Shown in pieces: positions 1-10,093 of a stretch of DNA of 47,072 bases. This stretch comes from Chlorobiaceae bacterium (GTDB taxonomy: Bacteria > Bacteroidota > Ignavibacteria > UBA10030 > SZUA-254). The stretch lies in assembly GCA_013824245.1 (NCBI GenBank), contig PNNN01000053.1:1-47072 (forward strand), in the 5' to 3' direction. Positions within the stretch are counted from its first letter, which is position 1. Every line of letters begins with the position of its first letter. The position numbers were made by a program, and so were the translations under genes. Under the pieces are notes generated by a model. That model was not told where the DNA came from, made no database searches, and saw only the letters and a list, made by a program, of their open reading frames with translations.

Positions 1-38
1 GATATTTTAAACATCTCCTCTCCACAGTCTGGAACAAT

Positions 39-77
39 AAAGGGGATAGTAAATACATTTTTCACTATCCCCTTTTT
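39..77. terminator. Hairpin terminator downstream of the T9SS cargo gene
   Basis: A 12-bp perfect inverted repeat (AAAGGGGATAGT at 39-50, ACTATCCCCTTT at 64-75) is followed by a T-run on the plus strand and preceded by A residues. It lies just beyond the stop codon of the minus-strand giant gene and could end transcription from both directions. Nothing else is recognisable in bases 1-38. Confidence 0.7.
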
Positions 78-88
78 CATAAAAGAAA

Positions 89-3000
89 TTACCTAATCAA
101 TAGCATCTTCTTTACTTTGGTGATATTACCTGCTTGGAGTTTGTAGAAGAACATACTGCTTGGTAAAGTACTCGCATCAAAACTCACTGACTTGAACCCT
201 GCATTTTGCGTTTCATTAACAAGCGTTACCACTTCTCGACCAAGTAGATCATAGACTATCAAAACCACATGTGCTTTTTCAGGTAATCCATATCTGATTT
301 CTGTAATTGGATTAAACGGATTGGGATAATTCTGATCCAATGAATATTCTGTCGGTATGATCGAATTGCTTGCATCCTTAATATCCGTGACGAGATCTAT
401 AACGAAATCCCAAGAGATCGGCGCGGATAGACTATTTCCATACAAATCCGACAGTGAATCGATGAAGACGCTCAACGTATCACCTTCGATCAAATCATTA
501 ATATCCTTCGGTGTAATCACCAATTCATCTCCTTTGCATAGGATATTAATATCAACGTTCAGATCTTTAGATACATTGTGCATCTTTATTCTTTGTTTAT
601 TGGCGGTAGCACAATTGATATTTTCACTGAATAAGATTTTAATATCGTCGCCGGCATTCAGGATTCCATCAGACGGTTGCGGATTTCCAAATGCTGCGGG
701 GGCTGTACGATCTACCACACCTGCATACGTGCGTGTAAAGAAAGAATCAACCGTGCAATGTGTTGATGCCCGGAGTTCATATATTCCCTCGGATAATGCC
801 GACATATCCCAAACGTGGAGAATTGAATCAGCAGGTAACGTAGTACGCGGATAATTGAATAATTGTATCCAGTCGTTGGCGCCGTGCAGCCGATACTCGA
901 ATTTAAGTTGCTGCATGCTCATATTTGCTGCATTATAATCTTTTAGAACAATTGCCATCTGATTGTTATCGGTGGCGTTAATGATCCAGTTGGGGGAAGG
1001 TTGAACAATCCGGACATCGCTACATGGCTTAGTAAAATGAACGCTGAACACGACAGTCGTATCAAACTGATCATCGCAGGGAGAATATAAATGCACCATC
1101 AAATTTTCGTAATCGTACACACTTCCCGCCTCACGCATGACGCGTAACGTTGCCCGCTGCGGATCGGCAGCATTGGGCGGCAAGGAAAATTGTAATTGAT
1201 CATCTCCTAATATTGCACCTCCCACCTGAATAATAGCGCCATCAGGATTACTTCCTTGCACCACGGATAATAAGTATGTCCGTGTTTCATCATTTTGGGT
1301 TAGGTTATATAGATAGAGGTCGAACGACGCCGGCATATCCGGGGGTACATTATTTTGCAGATAAGTATTCATCGATAAACCAACACCTTCGCGCGGTAAT
1401 GTTGGATGTTCCCACGGGCAACTGCTTGCACCGCTCAGCAATTTGAATACCGGAGTTCCGTATACCGGATCGCCAAGAATATCAACGGTAAATCCATCGC
1501 CCGGAGAAGACGCATCATCATCAGCCAATTCAAAACCGATTGTATTTGTAACTTCATAAGTAGTGCTTCCCGAAATACCAACATCGAGTTTAGCGAATAT
1601 CTTCACACCGGCTTCAGCTTCATTAAAATCACCCGCCTTAGCTCCGATACTCAAAGCTACTTCGGCATCTATGAATAGGTTTAATCCGATCGATAATGTT
1701 GAAGTTGATGTTATAGTCGCTTCTTCACTCAGATTTGTACCTGCTGAGAAAGAAACATTGCTTGGGAATTCGGGTATTGGTATTGCGTTGTTTTTCAACG
1801 TGGTGTTATAATCGATTACCTGCTGCCATACGTCGATTTGATTGAGCAATACTTTTGCCGAATCTTGTTTGATCTTGACTCCTGAACTATTAAGAATATC
1901 AGCCAAACTCTGCAAGCCCGGTATCACGCTTTCACGGATATAACTCTCAGTGTACAAGTATGTGGTTTTGAAACCGTTTCCATTCCAAACTATTCCCGTA
2001 TCAAGTGCTACGCTACAACTACTTGTATCATAATCAATGATATCCGTTTTAGCATACACGAGGTTCAGCGCTGCACCCATATAAACATCACCCTCTGCCC
2101 CGGTGATAACATCGTTATCGGAGGTTTTCAGAACCTGAGTCGCCGATATCTTTATTTCTTGCGTACCTTCGATAGTATTGCGTAAACCTACTTTTGCCTC
2201 TACTGCCCCACCTACCCATGCACCGGTGGAACCAAGACCGGGTACCTCACCACCTCCACCAACTTTAAACTTCGCAAAAACACCAACACCAATTTCAGTT
2301 TCGAAGGAGAAACCCAGACTCACACTAGTACTTGTTTGGGTTGAGATATAACTATAACTCTGATCGCCGGGAGGATCACGAAGTATCATCAACGGTATCT
2401 CAGGTGATACAGTAGAAAACTGAAATTCACGCGGTTTTTGTCCACGGACGAACACCCAAACTGTATCGTACATAGTGTATTTTTCAACCTCGGTCTTGAC
2501 CACAAATCTTTTTTGATAAGGATGCATGCCGCCACCGGTAATGTTAGGATATCCGGGAGTAAGTGGATAGTATTTACTTCCACCTCCGAGTGAGATAATT
2601 GTATCTCGATTATCATATGCAACATAATCGTAAAGTGTAACCTTACCACTATCGACCTCACATTCTAAGTCTCCATATTTCTCAGTTACATTAATTTTAA
2701 CCGCATATGTGACTTCCTGCTGCATTAACGGTACGTTGTAAACACCGCAACCCGCAGACGGTAAATCGCTGATTTTTGTTGTCGGCGGTGAATGGTAGAT
2801 AAAATTGTGGGTAGTATCGTGTTCAGAAATATCAATTGTATCTGCCGTAAAATAATTAATGATCGTTAAGCTATCAGGATGATCGATATGTACTAATTGC
2901 ACTATATATTTTTGCGCTGGAAGTGTAAGCTGGTATGAACCAACGCTGTCTGTATGAAGTGTGGTTTCGAAACAATTCGAAATCAGACTTTTTATGTTGA

Positions 3001-5458
3001 TATCAGCTACACCCATAAAGTTATCACAGCCACCGGCAATTTTTCCGTTAAGAATTGTCTTCGTTGTATCGGAAAATATCAGATTGGTGACAGGGTCCTG
3101 AATATTGAGGAAAGTTGAGGCAGGTGAAAATTTATGATTCAAGTATTCAACCGAAATTGTATAGTTTCCGGCTTCAGCGACACTAATTGAGTAATGGCCC
3201 GATGGATCGGTATATTCACCCGTTGAATTTCCATTGACTAAAATTTTTACGCCCGGCACAGGACACAATGAGTCAGATCCCAGTAATACCCATCCGCTGA
3301 CCTCAATAGATGTTGCATCTATGAAATTTATGCCAGTATAGATATGATTATCCTGAGTGAAGGGCAAAGCTATAGAATCCTGAGGAAACGTTGATCCCTT
3401 AAATCCATGACCTTTTTTATAAGGCCTTATTGTAAAATCAACATCTTCTTCCCAATTAATTCTTGATATGGTGTATGAACCATTTGTTAGCGTAATTCCA
3501 TAATGCCAAACGGGAGAATTATCATCGACCCAAACCGGATTGCCAGTTAATACGCCATGACGATCTCCATTGGTTGCATAGTCACCTGCCACAGTATCGA
3601 CATTGGGATCGAATCGCCAATACGCAACCAGGCCTGTTTCATTCCCACGCATGATGTGATGTTGGTTAGAAGCTATTTGCTCTGCAGTCCGGGATGTATT
3701 CCAAACACAGATTTCGTCAACCAGTCCGTTAAATGATCGTGATGAAGAAGTTGCATCCCTTCCAATTTCAAAATCGCCATCGAACTCTTCAATGCCATGA
3801 GCAACAGTATTCACAGCCATCGTATCATTCATATAAATTGTTGCTTTATCCGGTTCAACAACAAGGGCGACAAATGTCCATTCATTATCCGGTACGATTA
3901 ATCCAGATGACCAGTCATATGTTGCAGCATCAGCATTCCAGTGATAACGCAATTCACCGCTACTTAGTATACTCAGCCCAGCGACTGTACTATTTGCTCT
4001 GCTAAACAATATTCCTGCCCAGTCATTTTGTGTACCGTAACGTTTAATCCAAGCCGACATTGTAACGGTATTGGAATTTAGATTCAATGATGGAATTGAT
4101 ACGTAATCATCAACACCATCAAAAGATATAGCACGACTTAAATTTTGTGAAGTTGGATAAGCACGCATTTCAACATTTTTTACACCGCCTGATCCTGTAG
4201 GAGTTGTTACGGAACCTTTAACAGAACCGTCAGCAGGTGCAAAACCGTGGTTGTTGATAGTCATTACTATCTGCGTATTCTTAAGAACTTCAAGTTTATA
4301 CTTATGAATTTTCCCCGGCACAACTAATTCATCATTCTTTTCAACCTGATTGGAGAAGACACCATCTATTCTTACACCATCGCGGTAAAGTTTCAGATCA
4401 TCCTCAAAACCATCCGGGAAGTTTGTCCAATTAATATAAACTTTTCCATCATACGCGCTATCCGATGCGTTTATAAATACGGCACGTCCAAATTTAGAAT
4501 CCGAAAATACTGAATAAAGTCCGGATATATTGTTATAGGATCTTACCTGATAAGTGTATCTTTGTCCCGGAACAGCAGAATAATCAAGATAAGATTTCTC
4601 GGCAACCGGTATAGTATTCAACAGAATTCCATCGCGAAATATTTGAAAATGCGTGGCATAATCAGATGTGCAAGTCCATGCTAACCTTACGTATCCAACT
4701 GTTGTATCTTCAGAGACATTAAAATTTTCGGGCCTGATAAATGGTACGGTTGCGGCAACTCGATCTTCGCGCGTTGAAGTATACCAACCAGAATAATACC
4801 CTACTGTTGCTACACCCCAATTTGATGAATTACCCGGAGTTGTATTGACAGTATAATTTGTTGAATACGTTGTGCCAATCTCTACTCCGTCTTCATAAAT
4901 TTTATAGTAATTAGTAAGCGCGCTGCCGTTGGACCAACTCATATTAATATATTTATCGCTGTTGGTGGGATTTGTTACACTGACGCTTATTGGTGGTTGA
5001 ATTGGTTTTGTGGATCCCACATCCGTCCATGTAGACCAATAATCGCATCCCCATGCACCGGTGTAGTGTCCGACTAATTTATAGGTGTATGATTTGCCCG
5101 GTCCAACATAGTCGTAATATCCGTGAGTCCAGCCGTAACCCAAACCGGTATGTCCATAATTATAATAGAATATTTGTACATCATTCCGATATAACCAAAC
5201 CTCAATCGGTCCACCCCAAAAACAAGCTTGTTGGACTGCCCAACTGATATCAAGACGATACTCTGAAACACCATCAGCAGCAACGAGATATTCAGCCAGA
5301 ACCTGTGAAGGGGCTGCTCCTTTGCTTGTATCTATCGGACCAAATGCAACCGGTTTGGAATAGACCTCGGATATTATTTTATCTTGAGCTATCGCTGGAG
5401 TTGAAACTATTAGTAAGATGTACAAAGAAAGAAACAAAAACTTGTAAAGAGTTTTCAT
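89..5458 (-). CDS. Giant multidomain secreted protein with T9SS sorting domain
   Basis: This 1789-residue protein is probably exported by Sec and then through the type IX secretion system. A signal peptide occupies residues 1-25 (hydrophobic core, then AIAQ). Residues about 155-400 look like several fibronectin type III-like beta domains. Residues about 440-600 match a laminin-G/concanavalin-like domain (SFDGVDDYV, then GLVDEICVWN). Two carboxypeptidase-regulatory-like beta domains follow (about 730-880). A glycine-rich, alternating hydrophobic stretch lies at about 1080-1390. A bacterial Ig-like (Big_5) domain lies near 1600-1705. The last 80 residues are a type A sorting domain (NYPNPFNP, VYDLLGREV, ending in KKMLLIR). 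The ATG has a good AGGAG site 7 nt upstream. It is transcribed alone and ends at the hairpin at 39-77. The domain set suggests a surface or released adhesin or binding protein; I see no catalytic motif. Function is unknown. Confidence 0.85.
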   Translation of the reverse strand: MKTLYKFLFLSLYILLIVSTPAIAQDKIISEVYSKPVAFGPIDTSKGAAPSQVLAEYLVAADGVSEYRLDISWAVQQACFWGGPIEVWLYRNDVQIFYYNYGHTGLGYGWTHGYYDYVGPGKSYTYKLVGHYTGAWGCDYWSTWTDVGSTKPIQPPISVSVTNPTNSDKYINMSWSNGSALTNYYKIYEDGVEIGTTYSTNYTVNTTPGNSSNWGVATVGYYSGWYTSTREDRVAATVPFIRPENFNVSEDTTVGYVRLAWTCTSDYATHFQIFRDGILLNTIPVAEKSYLDYSAVPGQRYTYQVRSYNNISGLYSVFSDSKFGRAVFINASDSAYDGKVYINWTNFPDGFEDDLKLYRDGVRIDGVFSNQVEKNDELVVPGKIHKYKLEVLKNTQIVMTINNHGFAPADGSVKGSVTTPTGSGGVKNVEMRAYPTSQNLSRAISFDGVDDYVSIPSLNLNSNTVTMSAWIKRYGTQNDWAGILFSRANSTVAGLSILSSGELRYHWNADAATYDWSSGLIVPDNEWTFVALVVEPDKATIYMNDTMAVNTVAHGIEEFDGDFEIGRDATSSSRSFNGLVDEICVWNTSRTAEQIASNQHHIMRGNETGLVAYWRFDPNVDTVAGDYATNGDRHGVLTGNPVWVDDNSPVWHYGITLTNGSYTISRINWEEDVDFTIRPYKKGHGFKGSTFPQDSIALPFTQDNHIYTGINFIDATSIEVSGWVLLGSDSLCPVPGVKILVNGNSTGEYTDPSGHYSISVAEAGNYTISVEYLNHKFSPASTFLNIQDPVTNLIFSDTTKTILNGKIAGGCDNFMGVADINIKSLISNCFETTLHTDSVGSYQLTLPAQKYIVQLVHIDHPDSLTIINYFTADTIDISEHDTTHNFIYHSPPTTKISDLPSAGCGVYNVPLMQQEVTYAVKINVTEKYGDLECEVDSGKVTLYDYVAYDNRDTIISLGGGSKYYPLTPGYPNITGGGMHPYQKRFVVKTEVEKYTMYDTVWVFVRGQKPREFQFSTVSPEIPLMILRDPPGDQSYSYISTQTSTSVSLGFSFETEIGVGVFAKFKVGGGGEVPGLGSTGAWVGGAVEAKVGLRNTIEGTQEIKISATQVLKTSDNDVITGAEGDVYMGAALNLVYAKTDIIDYDTSSCSVALDTGIVWNGNGFKTTYLYTESYIRESVIPGLQSLADILNSSGVKIKQDSAKVLLNQIDVWQQVIDYNTTLKNNAIPIPEFPSNVSFSAGTNLSEEATITSTSTLSIGLNLFIDAEVALSIGAKAGDFNEAEAGVKIFAKLDVGISGSTTYEVTNTIGFELADDDASSPGDGFTVDILGDPVYGTPVFKLLSGASSCPWEHPTLPREGVGLSMNTYLQNNVPPDMPASFDLYLYNLTQNDETRTYLLSVVQGSNPDGAIIQVGGAILGDDQLQFSLPPNAADPQRATLRVMREAGSVYDYENLMVHLYSPCDDQFDTTVVFSVHFTKPCSDVRIVQPSPNWIINATDNNQMAIVLKDYNAANMSMQQLKFEYRLHGANDWIQLFNYPRTTLPADSILHVWDMSALSEGIYELRASTHCTVDSFFTRTYAGVVDRTAPAAFGNPQPSDGILNAGDDIKILFSENINCATANKQRIKMHNVSKDLNVDINILCKGDELVITPKDINDLIEGDTLSVFIDSLSDLYGNSLSAPISWDFVIDLVTDIKDASNSIIPTEYSLDQNYPNPFNPITEIRYGLPEKAHVVLIVYDLLGREVVTLVNETQNAGFKSVSFDASTLPSSMFFYKLQAGNITKVKKMLLIR

Positions 5459-5509
5459 GCGGGCTCCTTATTTGAATTATTTAATAGAGTTACTAATTGT
5501 TTTATTAAT

Positions 5510-6403
5510 TTATTTAGATGTATATATTTTATCCTGAGCACAAAGCAGTGTGTTTCTTAAAACCATCGCTATCGTCATAGGTCCAACTCCACCGGGGACG
5601 GGCGTGATTGCACTTGCGACTTTTGAAGTCGATTCGAAATGAACATCACCGACAATCCGATAGCCGGATTTAGTAGAAATATCTTCAACTCTGTTTATTC
5701 CAACATCAATAACAACGGCGCCGGATTTAATCATATCACCTGTAATGCACTCCGGCTTTCCCATGGCGGCTATAAGAATATCTGCCTGCCTGCTGTAGTA
5801 AGAAATGTCTTTAGCCCCTGTGTGAGCTATAGTTACTATTGCATTTGCACCTTTCTGTTTTTGAAGAAGAATATTTGCTATCGGCTTCCCGACAATATTA
5901 CTTCTTCCCACAATAACTACATGCTTACCGGCGGGATCGTTTCCACTTCGGATGAGGAGCTCTTGTATTCCTGCCGGCGTACATGGCTTCAAACAAGGTG
6001 AACCTATAACCATCCTTCCGATATTGATTGGGTGAAATCCATCAACATCTTTACGGTAATCGATTGCAGATATTATTATTTCTTCATCGATATGTTTTGG
6101 CAGAGGAAGTTGAACCAATATCCCATGAATCTTCGGATCGTGATTGAATTGATTAATAAGTTGGAGAATTTTTGATTCGGAAGTTTCGGCAGGTAATTTT
6201 TCAGTGATGGAATAAAATCCCATCTCATCGCATCCCTTCCCTTTCATCTTAACGTAAGATTGAGAAGCGGGATTTTCTCCTACAAGTATGAACGCCAATC
6301 CGGGAGTTATTCCCCGCTCAGCTTTGAGCTTATCGGCTTCAAACTTGGTCTCGCTCTTGATATCTTCAGCAATTTTTTTACCGTCGATGATAGTTGCTGG
6401 CAT
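5510..6403 (-). CDS. folD: Bifunctional methylene-THF dehydrogenase / methenyl-THF cyclohydrolase FolD
   Basis: FolD interconverts 5,10-methylene-, methenyl- and 10-formyl-tetrahydrofolate in the cytoplasm, supplying one-carbon units for purines and formyl-methionine. The 297-residue length is normal. Family motifs are present: YVKMKGKGCDEMG with the catalytic lysine near the N terminus, ILVQLPLPKHID, KDVDGFHPINIG, the NADP loop VGRSNIVGKP, and the C-terminal PVPGGVGPMTIAML-type signature (here ending AMVL). The gene is 44 bp from the ymdB-like gene on the same strand and probably shares its transcript. I see no defects. Confidence 0.97.
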   Translation of the reverse strand: MPATIIDGKKIAEDIKSETKFEADKLKAERGITPGLAFILVGENPASQSYVKMKGKGCDEMGFYSITEKLPAETSESKILQLINQFNHDPKIHGILVQLPLPKHIDEEIIISAIDYRKDVDGFHPINIGRMVIGSPCLKPCTPAGIQELLIRSGNDPAGKHVVIVGRSNIVGKPIANILLQKQKGANAIVTIAHTGAKDISYYSRQADILIAAMGKPECITGDMIKSGAVVIDVGINRVEDISTKSGYRIVGDVHFESTSKVASAITPVPGGVGPMTIAMVLRNTLLCAQDKIYTSK

Positions 6404-6447
6404 AAATCAATTATTCAATGATAAAATGAGAAAATGATTCAATTGCC

Positions 6448-7245
6448 TCAAAATTCCGGGAAACAAAATCTTTCCATCTTTATTGCTTTACCGGTTTCCG
6501 CATCAACCTGTACATAGACGCCGCACAATCTCACGTCGAACATCGCCACCTCGTACTTGAATGTTGTTTGAAGTATAAAGCGTTTCAAACCGATCTCTTT
6601 TTTCATTCCTATTATCGAATCGTATGGACCAGTCATGCCGGCATCGGTTATATAGGCAGTGCCTTGCGGTAAAATTCTGGCATCGGATGTTTGAACATGC
6701 GTATGTGTCCCTATTACTGCGCTCACGCGTCCGTCTAAATGCCAGCCGAGCGCCATTTTTTCTGCCGTTGCTTCTGCGTGAAAATCTACAAAAATTACTT
6801 TTGTTTGTTCCCGAATTTTTTCCACCGCCCAATCACCTTTTTTAAAAGGACAATCTATCGCCTGCATATATACTCGTCCTTGCAGGTTGAGAACCCCGAC
6901 CTTTCCTTTCTCTCCCAGATCGTAAATTACAAAACCGTTGCCGGGATTTTCAGATGGATAGTTCAAGGGACGAAGTACATTCCGGTTAGCGGCAAGAAGT
7001 TTACGCGCATTCCAATTATCCCAAAGATGATTACCACCGGTTATGACATTAACTCCGAGCGAGAAAACCTTTTCGGCAGATTTTTCATCAATCCCTTTTC
7101 CTTCGACAAGGTTTTCACCGTTCGCAATACAAAGATCGACGTTATATTTTTGTATGTAGCTTTTTAAAAGCGTCTCGGTAACTTCTAAGCCGGGTTTTCC
7201 GATTATATCACCGATAAAGAGTATATTTATTATTTTCTGATTCAT
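6448..7245 (-). CDS. ymdB: YmdB-family metallophosphoesterase
   Basis: This 265-residue protein belongs to the TIGR00282/YmdB family of dimetal phosphodiesterases; the Bacillus member hydrolyses 2',3'-cyclic nucleotides. Metal-binding motifs are intact: IGDIIGKPG at the N terminus, ANGENLVEGKGI, GGNHLWDN, and the pair GTHTHVQTSD and DAGMTGP near residues 180-210. It has no signal peptide, so it acts in the cytoplasm. It lies directly upstream of folD on the same strand. Its upstream region (7246-7327) is shared with the divergently transcribed E1 dehydrogenase gene. The exact substrate in this organism is not known. Confidence 0.9.
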   Translation of the reverse strand: MNQKIINILFIGDIIGKPGLEVTETLLKSYIQKYNVDLCIANGENLVEGKGIDEKSAEKVFSLGVNVITGGNHLWDNWNARKLLAANRNVLRPLNYPSENPGNGFVIYDLGEKGKVGVLNLQGRVYMQAIDCPFKKGDWAVEKIREQTKVIFVDFHAEATAEKMALGWHLDGRVSAVIGTHTHVQTSDARILPQGTAYITDAGMTGPYDSIIGMKKEIGLKRFILQTTFKYEVAMFDVRLCGVYVQVDAETGKAIKMERFCFPEF

Positions 7246-7327
7246 GGGATGAATATAATGAAATTTGTCTTAACAAAAAATTGTTATATCTTGATAGCAT
7301 AAAATCGACATTTATAGATTAGAAATC

Positions 7328-9421
7328 GTGAAAACAAATACAAAAATTGAAGCCGATAATAATATTATCAAACTTGAACCGTTAAAAGACAGCAACATCA
7401 AGCTTAACAAAAACACACTGAAACAATGGTACACTGTTATCCATTTGGGACGGTCGTTAGATTTAAAAGCGGCAACATATGTTCGAATGGCAAAGGGTTG
7501 GTCGTACCACTCATCGTGTGCGGGGCATGAAGGAATCCAACTCACACTCGGCTTATCCTTCCGGCTGGGAAAAGATTTTCTGTTTCCATATTACCGTGAT
7601 CTTATGACATCACTTGCAGCAGGTTTGTCTGTTGAGGAAATAATCGAGAACGGATTATCGAAACCGAGCGACGTTGCGAGCGGCGGAAGACATATGAGCA
7701 ATCATTTTGCAAAGCCAGAAATCGGAATTCAAAATGTTTCGTCTGCAACAGGCAACCACGCCCTTCACGCAGTTGGTGTTGCGCGGGCGATTAAGAAATA
7801 TCATGGAGATGAAATTGCGTTTGCAAGCTTCGGTGATTCTTCGGTATCGGAAGGATATGTTTACGAAGCAATTAGCGGTGCCGCTCGTGAGATACTGCCG
7901 GTAATATTTGTCATTCAAAATAATAAATATGGAATTTCAGTCCCGAATAAAGATCAAGCCGCGAATATAAATGTTGCGGAAAATTTCATCGGATTTAAAA
8001 ACGTCAAGATAGTTAATGTTGATGGAACAAATGTTTTTGACTCGTGGAAAGGAATGCAGGAAGCGCTCGAATATGTAAAGCGCGGGAAAGGTCCTGCAAT
8101 TGTTCATGCCGATTGTGTGAGAATGAATTCTCACAGCAACTCTGATAAGCAGGAGCTATACAGATCACCCGAAGAAATCGCTAACGCGCAACGATTCGAT
8201 CCGGTTAAGAGATTTCGAGAATATTTGATCACTAAGAAATTATTTACTGATGAAGAATTATCATTGATTGAAAATGAAAATGTTAAAAAGGTGGAAGATG
8301 CCGGAACAAAAGTGGAAAATGAACCTGATACTGATCCGGAAACAGCGGCACGTTTTGTAATTCCACCTTCTATAGAAAACATATCGGAAGATCCCGATGC
8401 TGTGCAACCTAATACGGATATTCCCTCGATTAATTTAAGAGAAGCGATCAATGAAACGCTGAAAGATGAATTCAGACGAAATAAAAATACGTTTTTATGG
8501 GGACAGGATGTTGCCTCGAAAGATAAAGGCGGCGTTTTCAATGTAACCAAAGGAATGCTTCAGGAATTCGGCAACGAAAGAATATTCAACGCGCCGATTG
8601 CAGAAGATTTTATTGTCGGAACGGCGAACGGATTTTGCCGATACCGCGATGATATTTGCGTGGTGATTGAAGGAGCGCAATTTGCCGACTACTTCTGGCC
8701 TGCGATGGAACAATTAATTGAATGCGCGCACGATTATTACAGAACCAATGGAAAATTTACGCCCAACATAGTTATACGACTTGCATCGGGCGGATATATC
8801 GGCGGCGGATTATATCACTCGCAAAGTCTTGATGCAACATTCGCGACAATTCCGGGATTAAGAATTGTTATGCCATCGTTCGCGGATGATGCCGTTGGTT
8901 TGATGAGAACCGCAATGCGGAGCCGCGGTGTAACTATTTACATTGAGAATAAATTTCTTTACAACCAGTTCTTCACAAAAACACAACGACCGAGCGATAA
9001 TCATCTGACACCGTTTGGCAAAGCGCGTATACGAAAAGCCGGAAACGACTTAACAATCGTATCATGGGGAACACCAATTCATTTCGCCATACGCGTTGCA
9101 AGAAAGTTAGAGACCGAACATAAAATTGACGCGGAAGTTATAGACCTCCGTTCCATAAATCCACTCGATGTTGATTCAATATTGCGATCAGTTAAAAAGA
9201 CGGGGCGGCTGCTTGTGGTGCATGAACATCAATTGTTCGGCGGCTTCGGCGGTGAGATCGTATCCATCGTGTCGGAACAAGCATTCCAATATTTAGATGC
9301 GCCGGTAATGCGCGTAGCCTCTAAAAATTCGCCCGTACCGTTTTCAAGAATACTTGAACGCGCAATTCTCGTTCAGGAAGATGATATTATGAATGCGGCG
9401 CTGAAGCTTGCCGCTTTTTAA
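7328..9421 (+). CDS. 2-oxoacid (branched-chain type) dehydrogenase E1, alpha-beta fusion
   Basis: The 697-residue protein is a thiamine-diphosphate E1 component with alpha and beta subunits fused. The alpha half covers residues about 30-345 and has the TPP site with D170 (GDSSVSEG; the family usually has GDG) and the asparagine pair at 198-199 before KYGISVP. The beta half starts near 365 (INLREAINETL) and carries the transketolase pyrimidine-binding and C-terminal domains (EDFIVGTANG, RLASGGYIGGG, VVHEH). E1 decarboxylates a 2-oxoacid and passes the acyl group to lipoyl-E2. Such fusions are usually annotated as 2-oxoisovalerate dehydrogenase, so the product would be branched short-chain acyl-CoA. 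E2 and E3 are not in the window. The start is a GTG; no ATG occurs before residue 54. A terminator follows at 9436. Substrate assignment rests on family likeness only. Confidence 0.85.
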   Translation: MKTNTKIEADNNIIKLEPLKDSNIKLNKNTLKQWYTVIHLGRSLDLKAATYVRMAKGWSYHSSCAGHEGIQLTLGLSFRLGKDFLFPYYRDLMTSLAAGLSVEEIIENGLSKPSDVASGGRHMSNHFAKPEIGIQNVSSATGNHALHAVGVARAIKKYHGDEIAFASFGDSSVSEGYVYEAISGAAREILPVIFVIQNNKYGISVPNKDQAANINVAENFIGFKNVKIVNVDGTNVFDSWKGMQEALEYVKRGKGPAIVHADCVRMNSHSNSDKQELYRSPEEIANAQRFDPVKRFREYLITKKLFTDEELSLIENENVKKVEDAGTKVENEPDTDPETAARFVIPPSIENISEDPDAVQPNTDIPSINLREAINETLKDEFRRNKNTFLWGQDVASKDKGGVFNVTKGMLQEFGNERIFNAPIAEDFIVGTANGFCRYRDDICVVIEGAQFADYFWPAMEQLIECAHDYYRTNGKFTPNIVIRLASGGYIGGGLYHSQSLDATFATIPGLRIVMPSFADDAVGLMRTAMRSRGVTIYIENKFLYNQFFTKTQRPSDNHLTPFGKARIRKAGNDLTIVSWGTPIHFAIRVARKLETEHKIDAEVIDLRSINPLDVDSILRSVKKTGRLLVVHEHQLFGGFGGEIVSIVSEQAFQYLDAPVMRVASKNSPVPFSRILERAILVQEDDIMNAALKLAAF

Positions 9422-9435
9422 ATCGTAAATTATGA

Positions 9436-9490
9436 AACCTCCCTAAGGTTACTGCGGTTTAATCAGGTAAACCTTCGGGAGGTTTTTTTT
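9436..9490 (+). terminator. Rho-independent terminator after the E1 gene
   Basis: A 15-bp stem with one mismatch (AACCTCCCTAAGGTT at 9436-9450 pairing with AACCTTCGGGAGGTT at 9470-9484) is followed by eight T residues. It separates the plus-strand E1 gene from the converging universal stress gene, whose stop codon overlaps the T-run. Confidence 0.9.
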
Positions 9491-10001
9491 ATTCCACCGG
9501 TCTCACTACCAGTACCGGGCATGGCGCTTTGCGAACAACTTTCTCTGCCGTACCGCCGAATAAAATATGTTCAACACCGGTATGTCCGTGCGTTGCAATT
9601 ATTATCAGATCAACTTCTTCTTCCACTGCGACATTTATTATCTCAAGGAATGGTTTGCCCGTACGCACAAATGTTTTTGTGGATAATTTTCCAGCGATCA
9701 TTTTTTCAACAAGTTGTTTTAGTTCTGTTTCACCCCTTTCGCGTAGCTCCTTTTCCATGCTCGGTATTGCAACTTGTCCGAAACTGAAATCGGCGGGGTA
9801 GATCGTCGGCTCTACAACATAAACAATTAACAGCTCGGCGTTGTACTGCTTCGCAAAGGTGATGGCGTATTGAAGAGCATTTTTTGAATGTTCCGAAAAA
9901 TCGATGGGAACAAGTATTTTACGGATGCTCAATGTGCCGTTTGAGGCAAACTGTTTTTTCTGAGCCGGTTTTTCTTTCTTGGTTTTTCTTTTGAGTTTCA
10001 T
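9489..10001 (-). CDS. Universal stress protein (UspA family)
   Basis: This is a 170-residue, single-domain Usp protein. A lysine-rich tail of about 25 residues precedes the fold (IRKILVPIDFSEHSKNAL). The ATP-binding signature is intact: the GxxGxxxxxxxxG(S/T)-type run GHTGVEHILFGGTAEKV followed by PCPVLVVRP. This suggests an ATP-binding type member. Usp proteins are cytoplasmic and generally raised under starvation or redox stress; the partner is unknown. It is transcribed toward the E1 gene and is monocistronic, separated from ilvE by the terminator at 10027-10066. Confidence 0.93.
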   Translation of the reverse strand: MKLKRKTKKEKPAQKKQFASNGTLSIRKILVPIDFSEHSKNALQYAITFAKQYNAELLIVYVVEPTIYPADFSFGQVAIPSMEKELRERGETELKQLVEKMIAGKLSTKTFVRTGKPFLEIINVAVEEEVDLIIIATHGHTGVEHILFGGTAEKVVRKAPCPVLVVRPVE

Positions 10002-10026
10002 AGAATCTCTCCAATTATAAATTCAT

Positions 10027-10066
10027 AAAATAAAAATCCCCAAACCGTTTGAACAATTCGGGGATT
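10027..10066 (-). terminator. Rho-independent terminator of the spt-ilvE operon
   Basis: On the minus strand the arms AATCCCCGAA and TTTGGGGATT form a hairpin followed by TTTATTTT. It lies 28 bp beyond the ilvE stop codon, so it ends the three-gene minus-strand operon. Confidence 0.85.
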
Positions 10067-10093
10067 ATGTTAAAAATAGTTTTCATATTTTCA

